From contig NZ_CP111079.1 of NCBI RefSeq assembly GCF_026278245.1, positions 4,292,501 through 4,356,500 on the forward strand: DNA of 64,000 nucleotides, given 5' to 3'. The translations under genes were made by a program, and so were the position numbers. Below, piece after piece: positions 25,621 through 32,964 of this stretch (position 1 is the first letter of the stretch; each line of letters starts with the position of its first letter). The stretch comes from Pontibacter kalidii. Lineage in GTDB: Bacteria; Bacteroidota; Bacteroidia; Cytophagales; Hymenobacteraceae. A model generated the notes under the pieces. The model was not told the DNA's origin and searched no databases. It saw only the letters and a list, made by a program, of their open reading frames with translations.

Positions 25621-26547
25621 ATGGAAGATTACAATAAGATTATTGAGTCGCTTGGGGTGCGATTCATTAAGGCTAAGAATCTGGTGTTGCAGCAGCCGTT
25701 TACGGTGCGCAACTACTACGATGTAGGTAATAATTTGATCCTGCTGCACAAGGGCAGTATCTTTTTCGGTGACGAGGAACAGGCGGTAGAAGAAGGGGAA
25801 CTTCTATTCATACCTGGTGGCCGCAGCACCAAAGTTACCTATGGCCCGTCTGGTGAAGGAAAGTCCATCACAAATGACGACCTGATCACGAACAGAGAGA
25901 AGTTCTTCAGAAGCAACAACGACCTGGACCTGATCGGTGACGCTGAGGAAAGCCACAGCTATGTGAGCTTTGAGGCTAAAGTATTTGATTCGGTTAACTT
26001 CTTTGCATCGCTGGATCTGCCTGCGTTCCTTATATCTAACAACACCAAACTCGCCAACCTGGTGATTAAAGTGGTGGAGGAGAACATGCAGGAACTACCG
26101 GGCAAAGAGCGCCTGATCAACCTGTACACAGAGCAGATCGTGGTGGAGATTGTTCGCCACATCCTGAAGAACAGAATGTTTGTGGAGCAGCTGGCAACGA
26201 ACAGCACGTACTTTAAAGATCCTCGCCTGATTGACCTGTTCAACTACATCAAGGAGAACCTGGGTGGCGACCTGTCGAACAAAGTGCTTTCTAACGTGGC
26301 CAATGTGTCGGAGGATTATGTAGGCCAGTACTTTAAAATGCTGACCGGTATTAACCCGCAGGACTACATTGAGTACCAGCGTATGGAGCGTGCTGTGTTC
26401 CTGCTGCGCACTACCAAGAAAAGCATCCGCGAGATCGGTAAAGAGGTAGGTTACAAAGACACGGCTTACTTCTGCCGCCGCTTTAAGATGATGTTTGGTA
26501 TACCTGCCGGTAAGATGCGCCGTCGCGAATCAGCGATGAACATCTAA
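25621..26547 (+). CDS. AraC-family transcriptional regulator
   Basis: 308 residues from the ATG at 25621 (MEDYNKIIESLG); a TTG four codons earlier is less likely. The N-terminal part looks like a cupin sensor (NNLILLHKGSIFFGDEEQAV, GELLFIPGGRSTKV). The C-terminal about 100 residues are the double helix-turn-helix domain: SNVANVSEDYVGQYFKMLTG, NPQDYIEYQRMERAVFLL, SIREIGKEVGYKDTAYFCRR and FKMMFGIPAGKMRRR. Its stop lies inside the 3' end of the convergent GGGPS gene (18-base overlap). A control link to the upstream acyl-CoA dehydrogenase is possible but rests only on proximity. Confidence 0.9.
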   Translation: MEDYNKIIESLGVRFIKAKNLVLQQPFTVRNYYDVGNNLILLHKGSIFFGDEEQAVEEGELLFIPGGRSTKVTYGPSGEGKSITNDDLITNREKFFRSNNDLDLIGDAEESHSYVSFEAKVFDSVNFFASLDLPAFLISNNTKLANLVIKVVEENMQELPGKERLINLYTEQIVVEIVRHILKNRMFVEQLATNSTYFKDPRLIDLFNYIKENLGGDLSNKVLSNVANVSEDYVGQYFKMLTGINPQDYIEYQRMERAVFLLRTTKKSIREIGKEVGYKDTAYFCRRFKMMFGIPAGKMRRRESAMNI

Positions 26548-27294
26548 GGCAACGTTATACGAAGCTACAAGAGAAGAAACCTCGGCCAGAAAGCCGGGGT
26601 TTTTTTCTATGTGGTTACCAATCACGATCAGGTCGGCGCCCGCCTCCAGGGCCGCCGCTGCCTTTCCGGCGGTGTCGATTCCGCCGCCGATGATGATGGG
26701 GAGTTCCACGGCTTCGCGCACGGCTGCGATCATCTCGGCAGAAACGGGCTTCATGGCTCCGCTGCCCCCGTCCAGGTAGATATACCGTAGCCCGAGCAGT
26801 TCGCCAGCCATGGCGGTGCAGGCGGCAATGGCCGGTTTGTCGTAAGGGATGGGTGTGGTGCCGCTCATGTACGAGGCAGTGGTCTGCCGGCCGGTGTCGA
26901 CCAGCATATAACCGGTAGGGTATACCTGTAACTGGCTGGCTTTAAGAATGGGTGCCGAGATCACGTGATGGCCGATCAGGAATTCGGCGTTGCGGCCCGA
27001 GATGAGCGAGAGCAGCAGGATGCCGTCAGCCTGCGTGTCGATGTGTTGGCTGCTGCTCGGGAAAAGTATAACCGGAACGTTGCTGTGCTTTTTCAGGAGG
27101 GCGATGATGCCCGCCTGGTTCTGGGAGGTGATGAGGCTGCCGCCAACGAAGAAAAAATCCACAGGGTGGGTCTCACTCAGGGCGATAAGGTTCAGGCAGG
27201 AAGCCTCTGTCAGGTTGTCTGGGTCGAGCAGCACGGCAAAGTGCTTCCTGCCTGCGTTAAATGATTGTCTTGGGCTATGGCTGTTAAATGGCAT
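26530..27294 (-). CDS. Geranylgeranylglyceryl/heptaprenylglyceryl phosphate synthase (GGGPS/PcrB family)
   Basis: 254 residues. The enzyme joins glycerol-1-phosphate to a long prenyl diphosphate, forming an ether lipid precursor as in archaea. The TIM-barrel motifs are clear: FAVLLDPDNL near the N-terminus, DFFFVGGSL, VILFPSSSQHID, LLSLISGRN, PTGYMLVD, the strand RYIYLDGGSGA, and the phosphate-binding IIGGGIDTAGKA and LIVIGNHIE. Bacteroidota are known to have such enzymes (group II). The product in this organism is not known. The start overlaps the stop of the upstream basic protein gene by 11 bases, and the 3' end overlaps the araC-family gene. The GGGPS coding sequence also carries the araC terminator. 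Confidence 0.92.
   Translation of the reverse strand: MPFNSHSPRQSFNAGRKHFAVLLDPDNLTEASCLNLIALSETHPVDFFFVGGSLITSQNQAGIIALLKKHSNVPVILFPSSSQHIDTQADGILLLSLISGRNAEFLIGHHVISAPILKASQLQVYPTGYMLVDTGRQTTASYMSGTTPIPYDKPAIAACTAMAGELLGLRYIYLDGGSGAMKPVSAEMIAAVREAVELPIIIGGGIDTAGKAAAALEAGADLIVIGNHIEKNPGFLAEVSSLVASYNVALDVHR
26578..26606 (+). terminator. Rho-independent terminator of the AraC gene inside GGGPS coding DNA
   Basis: AACCTCGGC, loop CAGAAA, GCCGGGGTT (one G-T pair), then a run of seven T. On the opposite strand the same bases encode the KNPGF region of GGGPS. Confidence 0.8.
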
Positions 27295-27904
27295 CCTTCT
27301 CCGGAACGATATACTCGGTTGTCTCTATCTCAGTAACCGCTACTACAGGCTCAGCTACAGTAGGCTTAGCTGCAATATCGTTATTTTCAGAGACACTGTT
27401 TAAGTATTCTTCCAGCTTTTTGGTGGCATATAGCACCAGCAGGGCCATAGCCTGCTGCGTCAGGGCCGTGCCCAGCTTCGATTTCAGGAACGGCTCAGGC
27501 TTTTTTTTTACGCCCTCGGCATGGTAGACGTTCGGCATTTGCTCCGACGACAAGGTATAGGCATCCTCCTGCTCATGCACGTAAGAGTCGTAGTCGATCA
27601 GCGGGGTGGACATGTGGGCCGGGTACGCTGCGGCCACAAACGTGCCGCGCGACTCGTTCTTACCCTTTTTGCCGGCCTTGGCTTTCTTGCCTGGTTTTCC
27701 TTTTTTTTTGCCGCCGGAGAACATGCGCTTCACCAGCCACCCGGCCAGCAGCACGCCGCCCACCATGGCCGCTTTTTTGCCGATATCCTGCCCCTGCGAC
27801 TTGATCTGGTCCACGTCGCCCATCAGCGCTCTTTTATACTCCTCCTTCTGCCGCTCTAAAAACTCACGCTCGTTGTCAAATAATGGGTTGTTAAGCTCGC
27901 TCAT
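27284..27904 (-). CDS. Basic, membrane-linked protein of unknown function
   Basis: 206 residues. The N-terminus is charged and probably helical (EREFLERQKEEYKRALMG). A short hydrophobic stretch (AAMVGGVLLAGWLVKRMF) is followed at once by a very Lys/Gly-rich tract (residues about 65-85, GGKKKGKPGKKAKAGKKGK). The C-terminal half contains a second helix (ALTQQAMALLVLYATKKLEEYL) and a Val/Glu-rich tail. I do not recognise a family. It overlaps the upstream holin-X-like gene by 4 bases (ATGA) and the downstream GGGPS gene by 11 bases, so the three form one translationally coupled minus-strand operon. A membrane-associated role is inferred. Confidence 0.7.
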   Translation of the reverse strand: MSELNNPLFDNEREFLERQKEEYKRALMGDVDQIKSQGQDIGKKAAMVGGVLLAGWLVKRMFSGGKKKGKPGKKAKAGKKGKNESRGTFVAAAYPAHMSTPLIDYDSYVHEQEDAYTLSSEQMPNVYHAEGVKKKPEPFLKSKLGTALTQQAMALLVLYATKKLEEYLNSVSENNDIAAKPTVAEPVVAVTEIETTEYIVPEKDAI

Positions 27905-28287
27905 ATATGTTTTTCTCGTTTGTCTGATTTATAGATGGTGTTATCAAAAGCCTTATCAGCCACATCCTGGAACACTTTTTTATCCAGCCCCACTACAAGT
28001 ATAACCAAAAGTATGATGTAGAAGAGCGCCACAATGCCAAAGCCCCAGAAAGAGCTGTCGAGGAGGTGATTGAGCAGCAGGCCCAGGAAAATGTTTAAAA
28101 AGATAAGAACCATGAAGGCGATAACCCCCAGCAGGACGCCGTGCATGGTGCCTACAAGGGCGGCCTTTAGCTTTTCCTGTATCTCCAGACGTATAATGTC
28201 TATGCGGGTATCCACGTACCCCATCAGGTTCTCCATGAGGTGGGGGTTCCGCTCGCGGGTTCCGTTATCTTCTTGTTGTAGAGCCAT
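27901..28287 (-). CDS. Phage holin / holin-X-like (DUF1469-type) membrane protein
   Basis: 128 residues. An amphipathic N-terminal helix (MENLMGYVDTRIDIIRLEIQ) precedes two membrane helices, VLLGVIAFMVLIFLNIFLGLLL and FGIVALFYIILLVILVVGL, and a charged tail. This is the layout of the DUF1469 or holin-superfamily-III proteins, which despite the name are ordinary chromosomal genes in many bacteria and occur with YtxH-like or DUF883-like partners. No phage gene is nearby. It is the first gene of the three-gene minus-strand unit ending with GGGPS and diverges from the J-domain gene. Confidence 0.75.
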   Translation of the reverse strand: MALQQEDNGTRERNPHLMENLMGYVDTRIDIIRLEIQEKLKAALVGTMHGVLLGVIAFMVLIFLNIFLGLLLNHLLDSSFWGFGIVALFYIILLVILVVGLDKKVFQDVADKAFDNTIYKSDKREKHI

Positions 28288-28447
28288 GTTTCTTTTTCTG
28301 CTTTTTTTAATACTTGTTCTGTATACGAGGGTAGATAAAAAAATTTACGTAAAGTATAACTTGTTAAGTCTGTCGTACGGATTTTGAGGTTAATTGTATA
28401 GGTTTAGTTAAATTTAAGACGGATCTTACTTAAAGATTGATACCTGC

Positions 28448-29551
28448 TTGAACCATAACCACTACCAAGTATTAGGTGTAAGCCAAACGGCCACGACACA
28501 GGAGGTGAAGGCGGCATACAAGCGGCTTGCCATTAAGTATCACCCCGACAAGAATCCGGGCAATATGCTTGCCGAGGAGCTATTTAAGCAGGCGAACGCG
28601 GCCTACCAGGTGCTGTCTAACCCAAGCAAGCGGGCTCTCTATGACCTTCGGCTGCAGTACCAGCGCGAGCAGCAGCATCGTGCCGTCATGCAGCACCAGC
28701 CGCGGCGCTACGACCCACGCCATTATACCACGCGCGAGCCGGCCGGCGTAAGCGAGCGGCACTACAAGAAGCGCGAACCCAAGAGTGGCAGCTTCTCGCG
28801 CAAAGACTGGTACATTACGCTGGCTTTTGCAGGAGGTCTGATACTTTTCAGCTTGCTGCTAAAAACAGTGATGGACCACATTGCCGGTGAAGACAAGTAT
28901 AAGACAGCCCTTACCTACATTGCCGACGGCAAGTACACCAGCGCCCATCGCCTGCTTACGGATGCCATCCACTTTATACCCGACAAGGCTGCCGCCTACG
29001 AGGCCCGCGCCATGATCGAGCTGGATGTGTACGAGAATTATACTTCGGCCCTGCAGGACCTGAACAAGACGATCTCGCTGCAGGAGGAGCCCTCGGCGCA
29101 GGTGTACTACATGCGTGGTCGCAGCCTGCAGCAACTGGAGCAGTACCAGCAGGCAGAGGAGGACCTGACCAGGGCGCTGGAGCTGAACGACAGGCTCTGG
29201 CAGGCCCACCTGAAACGCGGGGAGATCCGCCTTTTTTACCTGCACAAGTATGAAGACGCTATCGCGGACCTTAGCACGTTCCTGCGGAACAGCAGCACCA
29301 GACCAGAGCAGGTGGAGGCGCTGACCTTCAGGGGTTTTGCCTACTATAAACAAGGGCAGTTGGGGCAGTCGGAGCAGGACTACCGCGCAGGGCTTATCGC
29401 CGATAAAGAGAATGGCCGCCTGTACTACCTGTTGGGGCGCACCGAACTGGAGCAGCAGCAGGCAGATTCCGCCTGCGTGCATTTCTCCAAAGCCTATGAT
29501 TTGGGCTACAGTGCCGCGCTGCTGGAGCTACGGGCCAGGTGCCAACCTTAA
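28448..29551 (+). CDS. J-domain protein with transmembrane helix and TPR repeats
   Basis: 367 residues with a TTG start ([16 protein letters not shown]); I see no in-frame ATG near the J-domain start. Residues 4-68 are a canonical J domain with [11 protein letters not shown] holding the HPD tripeptide needed to stimulate DnaK ATPase. A charged, Arg/Tyr-rich linker follows, then one membrane helix ([20 protein letters not shown], about residues 122-141). The rest contains TPR-like repeats, for example [21 protein letters not shown] and [20 protein letters not shown]. This suggests a membrane-anchored DnaK co-chaperone whose TPR part recruits clients. Which side each domain faces is inferred: the J domain should be cytoplasmic, which would place the TPR part in the periplasm. 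Confidence 0.88.
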   Translation: MNHNHYQVLGVSQTATTQEVKAAYKRLAIKYHPDKNPGNMLAEELFKQANAAYQVLSNPSKRALYDLRLQYQREQQHRAVMQHQPRRYDPRHYTTREPAGVSERHYKKREPKSGSFSRKDWYITLAFAGGLILFSLLLKTVMDHIAGEDKYKTALTYIADGKYTSAHRLLTDAIHFIPDKAAAYEARAMIELDVYENYTSALQDLNKTISLQEEPSAQVYYMRGRSLQQLEQYQQAEEDLTRALELNDRLWQAHLKRGEIRLFYLHKYEDAIADLSTFLRNSSTRPEQVEALTFRGFAYYKQGQLGQSEQDYRAGLIADKENGRLYYLLGRTELEQQQADSACVHFSKAYDLGYSAALLELRARCQP

Positions 29552-29664
29552 TCCAGCTCAAGGGTTCTCTTCCTGAACTTTTCGCTGTCCCGGTCCTGAG
29601 CGCCGATATGTACGGCTGCCATCTCGCCTTTGCTATCCAACAGATAGCTCCCGTATACTTGTTT
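29548..29664 (-). other. Possible gene remnant or very small protein (38 codons)
   Basis: An open stretch on the minus strand reads GSYLLDSKGEMAAVHIGAQD and then a charged end, [14 protein letters not shown], before a stop that overlaps the J-domain gene's own stop codon. Composition and the strand-like YLLDSKGEMAAVHIGA resemble the end of a real protein, but an in-frame TGA lies just upstream and there is no convincing start. It may be a 3' remnant of a lost gene or chance. I cannot name a family. Confidence 0.3.
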
Positions 29665-29785
29665 TCAAGGGCAGTTGGTCTGGTGATAAAGTATAAAAAT
29701 CAGCCCGGAAGGCATCCTGCCGGTTCTACAACTGTAGGGGCGGAAAGAAAGTATAGCAAGTGCAGTTGGGGAGGGCATAAAAACA

Positions 29786-29815
29786 AAAAACCCTCACCGG
29801 TTAAAGTGAGGGTTT
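29786..29815 (-). terminator. Terminator of tRNA-Phe
   Basis: Stem AAACCCTCAC/GTGAGGGTTT with a T-run on the minus strand, immediately after the tRNA 3' end. Confidence 0.85.
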
Positions 29816-29816
29816 C

Positions 29817-29892
29817 TGGTGGTGATGATTGGAATCGAACCAACGACACAAGGATTTTCAGTCCTTTGCTCTACCAACTGAGCTACATCACC
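29817..29892 (-). tRNA. tRNA-Phe (anticodon GAA), CCA encoded
   Basis: On the minus strand the gene begins GGTGATGTAGCTCAGTTGG. The anticodon stem-loop is AGGACTGAAAATCCT (anticodon GAA), the T arm contains GGTTCGATTCC, and the acceptor end is CATCACC followed by A and CCA. Acceptor, D, anticodon and T stems all pair. A terminator follows directly. Confidence 0.97.
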
Positions 29893-30061
29893 AGCTCTTG
29901 TTGTGTCCCCTTATTCCGAAAGGGTATGCAAAAGTAGTAACCAATTTTGAAGTAGCAAACATTCATCAGAAAAATATTTTAATAAAGTGCGCCAGCATAC
30001 ATATTTCTGAGGATTCTACTATCTTTATCTATAAATTAGTATGTATAACGAATAATTTGCC

Positions 30062-31435
30062 GTGATAGGAATAGAGAACATCATCTTTTTAATTGTGGCT
30101 GCCGTTGGCATCGGGCTGTTTGTGTGGCAGATCCGAAAGATCCGCAAGAACGTTCTGATGGGCCGCGACACTGATCTGGCCGATAATCCGTCGGAGCGCA
30201 TCAATAAAACTTTGCTGGTGGCGTTCGGGCAGCAGAAAATGTTTAAGCGCATGCTGCCGGCGGTGCTGCACCTTTTCGTGTACGTGGGCTTTATCGTCAT
30301 CAACATCGAGGTGCTCGAGATCCTGATCGACGGCATCTTCGGCACCCACCGGGTACTGGGTTTCGTTGGCCCCCTCTACAGTGGCCTGATGGCGCTGAAC
30401 GAGATACTGGCCGCGCTGGTGATCATTGCCTGCGCCATGTTCCTGTGGCGCCGTAACGTGACGAAGGTGCCGCGCCTGGCGACTGGCGTGGAGATGCGTG
30501 CCTGGCCGAAGATGGACGCTAATGTGATCCTGATCACGGAGATTGTGCTGATGCTGGCGCTGTTCGTGTTTAACATTGCCGACCTGAAGCGGGTGCTGCT
30601 GGCAGGGGAGGAAGTGGTGGGCGCTTACCCGGTAAGCCATTTCTTTGTAGATATCTTCGGCGAGGACCCGGACCAACTCTACATCATTGCCAAGGTAGGC
30701 TGGTGGTTCCACATCCTGGGCATCCTGGCCTTCATGAACTACCTGCCTAGCTCCAAGCACTTCCACATCATCATGGCCTTCCCGAACGTGTACTACTCCA
30801 AGCTGCTGCCTAAGGGTAAGTTCACCACCAACCCGGCTATTACGCACGAGATCAAGGCCATGCTGGACCCAAGCTACCAGCCGCCTGCCCCGGAGGTAGA
30901 CGCCGAGGGCAACCCGGTGATGCAGCGCTTCGGAGCCAAGGATGTGGAGGACCTGACCTGGAAGCAGCTGATGGACTCCTATACGTGTACCGAGTGCGGC
31001 CGCTGCACTTCGGTGTGCCCGGCTAATATTACAGGCAAGCTGCTCTCGCCGCGTAAGATCGTGATGGATACCCGCGACAGGATGGAGGAGAAAGGCGAGC
31101 ATCCGGCAATCTTTGCCCCGAACCACTACAAGGAGATGGGCGTGGAGCGCATGGAGACAACCGAGGAGAAAACGTTGCTGCGCGGGTATATCACCCCGGA
31201 GGAGCTGTGGGCCTGTACGACCTGCAACGCCTGCGTGGAGTCCTGCCCGGTCAACATCGACCAGCTGTCCACGATCATGGACCTGCGCCGCTTCCTGGTG
31301 CTGGAGGAGTCGGCCGCGCCGGCCTCGCTTAATGCCATGTTCACCAACATCGAGAACAACGGCGCTCCGTGGGCCTTCCCGGCCTCCGACCGCTTTAACT
31401 GGGCCGACGAGCTGTATGTGCCAAGTAAAAATTAA
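30062..31435 (+). CDS. Membrane (Fe-S)-binding oxidoreductase subunit
   Basis: 457 residues with GTG start (MIGIENIIFLIVAAVGIG). The N-terminal 250 residues hold about five membrane helices (IIFLIVAAVGIGLFVWQI, AVLHLFVYVGFIVINIEVL, ALNEILAALVIIACAMFLW, VILITEIVLMLALFVFNI, VGWWFHILGILAFMNYLP), similar to haem-binding NarI/HdrE-type domains. The C-terminal part is a ferredoxin module with two [4Fe-4S] motifs, CTECGRCTSVCP and CTTCNACVESCP. It should pass electrons between the quinone pool and a cytoplasmic partner. The next gene, a CCG-domain protein, is the obvious partner, as in heterodisulfide-reductase-like HdrDE pairs. The physiological substrate is unknown. Confidence 0.88.
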   Translation: MIGIENIIFLIVAAVGIGLFVWQIRKIRKNVLMGRDTDLADNPSERINKTLLVAFGQQKMFKRMLPAVLHLFVYVGFIVINIEVLEILIDGIFGTHRVLGFVGPLYSGLMALNEILAALVIIACAMFLWRRNVTKVPRLATGVEMRAWPKMDANVILITEIVLMLALFVFNIADLKRVLLAGEEVVGAYPVSHFFVDIFGEDPDQLYIIAKVGWWFHILGILAFMNYLPSSKHFHIIMAFPNVYYSKLLPKGKFTTNPAITHEIKAMLDPSYQPPAPEVDAEGNPVMQRFGAKDVEDLTWKQLMDSYTCTECGRCTSVCPANITGKLLSPRKIVMDTRDRMEEKGEHPAIFAPNHYKEMGVERMETTEEKTLLRGYITPEELWACTTCNACVESCPVNIDQLSTIMDLRRFLVLEESAAPASLNAMFTNIENNGAPWAFPASDRFNWADELYVPSKN

Positions 31436-31532
31436 TTGTTGATTGCTTATTGTTAATAGCTTTATCGTTGCGTGTTGATCAGATGAATTGCAGAAGTATA
31501 GCAATCATCAATCAACAACCAACAATCAAATA
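31435..31532. repeat. AT-rich palindromic spacer between the Fe-S genes
   Basis: Left arm ATTGTTGATTG begins in the stop codon of the upstream gene (31435-31445). The complementary CAATCAACAAC begins at 31509. The enclosed about 63 bases contain one AAGTATA. Related to the arms around the four-helix-bundle gene. Confidence 0.65.
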
Positions 31533-31537
31533 ATCAG

Positions 31538-32356
31538 ATGGAAGAGAATAAGAGATTAGTGAAAGTGCCGACCATGGCCCAGATGGCTGCGAATGGCGAA
31601 GAGCCCGAGATCCTTTTTTGGGTAGGCTGCGCCGGCGCTTTCGACGACCGTTATAAGCGAGTTACCCGCGCCTTTGTGCAGATCCTGGAGCACGTGGGCG
31701 TAAAGTATGCCGTACTGGGCACCGAGGAAAGCTGCACCGGCGACCCGGCCAAGCGTGCCGGCAACGAGTTTTTGTTCCAGATGCAGGCGCTTACCAACAT
31801 TGAGGTGCTCAATGCCTACAACGTGAAGAAGATCGTGACGGCCTGCCCGCACTGCTTCAACACGATAAAGAATGAGTACCCGGACCTGGGTGGCAACTAT
31901 GAGGTGATCCACCACTCCACGTTTCTGCAGCAGCTGATAAACGAGGGCAAGGTGAAAGTACAGGGAGGCGAGGCCTTCAAAGGCAAGCGCATCACGTTCC
32001 ACGACTCCTGCTACCTGGGCCGCGCCAACGATATTTACGAGGCGCCGCGCGACGTGCTGGCTGCCCTGGACGCCGACCTGGTGGAGATGAAGCGCAGTCG
32101 CGCCAACGGCCTGTGCTGCGGTGCCGGTGGTGCCCAGATGTTCAAGGAGCCGGAGCCGGGTAAAAAAGACATCAACATCGAAAGAACAGAAGAGGCCCTG
32201 GCCACGTTGGGAGCCGGTAATGGCGTGATTGCAACTGCCTGCCCGTTCTGCATGGTGATGATGAATGATGGTGTGAAGAACAAGGACCAGGAGGAAAGCG
32301 TAAAAGTGTTCGATATCGCCGAACTCATCGCCCAGGCAGAAGGGCTTTCGAAGTAA
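31538..32356 (+). CDS. CCG-domain (Fe-S)-binding oxidoreductase subunit
   Basis: 272 residues. Two cysteine-rich CCG domains are visible. The first runs from FWVGCAGAFDDRYKR through EESCTGDPAKRAGNEF to TACPHCFNTIKNEYP. The second runs from FHDSCYLGRANDIYEAPR through GLCCGAGGAQMF to TACPFCMVMMNDG. In heterodisulfide reductases this domain binds a special [4Fe-4S] centre at the catalytic site; related proteins occur in glycolate and lactate oxidases. Here it most likely forms a complex with the membrane subunit encoded 102 bases upstream. Only a palindromic spacer, with no terminator, separates the two genes. Substrate not predictable. Confidence 0.88.
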   Translation: MEENKRLVKVPTMAQMAANGEEPEILFWVGCAGAFDDRYKRVTRAFVQILEHVGVKYAVLGTEESCTGDPAKRAGNEFLFQMQALTNIEVLNAYNVKKIVTACPHCFNTIKNEYPDLGGNYEVIHHSTFLQQLINEGKVKVQGGEAFKGKRITFHDSCYLGRANDIYEAPRDVLAALDADLVEMKRSRANGLCCGAGGAQMFKEPEPGKKDINIERTEEALATLGAGNGVIATACPFCMVMMNDGVKNKDQEESVKVFDIAELIAQAEGLSK

Positions 32357-32446
32357 TTGTTGGTTGCTGATTGTTACTTGCTGTGAAGTATAAATTTCAT
32401 TGAGCGATTAACAAATAAGCAATCAACAACTAACAATCAATAATTA
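32356..32446. repeat. AT-rich palindromic spacer after the CCG-domain gene
   Basis: Left arm TAATTGTTGGTTGCTGATTG starts in the stop codon (32354-32356). The right arm, with AGCAATCAACAACTAACAAT, is at about 32418-32437. The loop contains GAAGTATAAA. Same family as the 31.4-kb and 7.8/8.3-kb arms. Confidence 0.65.
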
Positions 32447-32451
32447 AGAAT

Positions 32452-32937
32452 ATGTACATTCCGTTTGATCAACTGCCCTCGCAGGCGCGTATCTGGATTT
32501 ACCAGGCCAGCCGACCGTTAACGGAGACAGAACAGACTGAAATAAAGCCGGTTCTGGAACGTTTTGCTACAGAGTGGAGTAGCCACGGAAAAGGCCTGCA
32601 ATCCTCGGCAACGCTGCTGCACGGGCGTTTTCTGGTACTGGCCAACAACGAGGAGGCCACCACCGCCAGCGGTTGCTCCATAGATGCCTCGGTAAGGTTT
32701 GTGCGGGAACTGGAGCAGCAATTAGGCATTTCCTTTATGGACCGCACGCAGCTGGCCTTCCTGAACGAGGGGGAGGAAGTGGAGTTGATAAGTATGCCGG
32801 AGCTGAAAGCCAAAGTGGCCACCGGCGACATCAACAGGAATACGTTATACTTTGATACGCTTATAACCAATTACGGGGAGCTGCAGCAGGCATGGCCACG
32901 GCCGGCCGGCAACAGCTGGCTCTCCCGCTATTTCTGA
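32452..32937 (+). CDS. Conserved Bacteroidota protein of unknown function
   Basis: 161 residues. It begins MYIPFDQLPSQARIWIYQAS and continues with a two-layer alpha/beta pattern: FATEWSSHGKGLQSSATLLH, then FLVLANNEEATTASGCSIDA and SVRFVRELEQQLGISFMDRT. No nucleotide-binding motif is visible, although relatives are sometimes labelled ABC transporter ATPase in databases; I think that label is wrong. It has no signal peptide or membrane segment, so it is probably cytoplasmic. It follows the Fe-S pair and precedes the PorE-like gene by 27 bases. That order suggests shared transcription but does not reveal function. Confidence 0.75.
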   Translation: MYIPFDQLPSQARIWIYQASRPLTETEQTEIKPVLERFATEWSSHGKGLQSSATLLHGRFLVLANNEEATTASGCSIDASVRFVRELEQQLGISFMDRTQLAFLNEGEEVELISMPELKAKVATGDINRNTLYFDTLITNYGELQQAWPRPAGNSWLSRYF

Positions 32938-32964
32938 TCCGGCTAACCTTAACCATACTTGTTC

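Noticed and set aside
27901..28287. Holin-like gene as a sign of prophage
   Set aside because: No phage structural, lysis or integrase gene nearby; this family is a normal chromosomal membrane protein.
29539..30065. Plus-strand open frames across tRNA-Phe
   Set aside because: They are antisense translations of the tRNA (WNRTNDTRIFSPLLYQLSY-type peptide) and have no protein features beyond it.
30089..31504. 471-residue minus-strand open frame opposite the Fe-S membrane protein, and comparable frames at 8313-9545, 4354-5418 and 52397-53449
   Set aside because: Long antisense frames are expected opposite GC-leaning genes; the plus-strand proteins have clear family motifs, the antisense ones have none.
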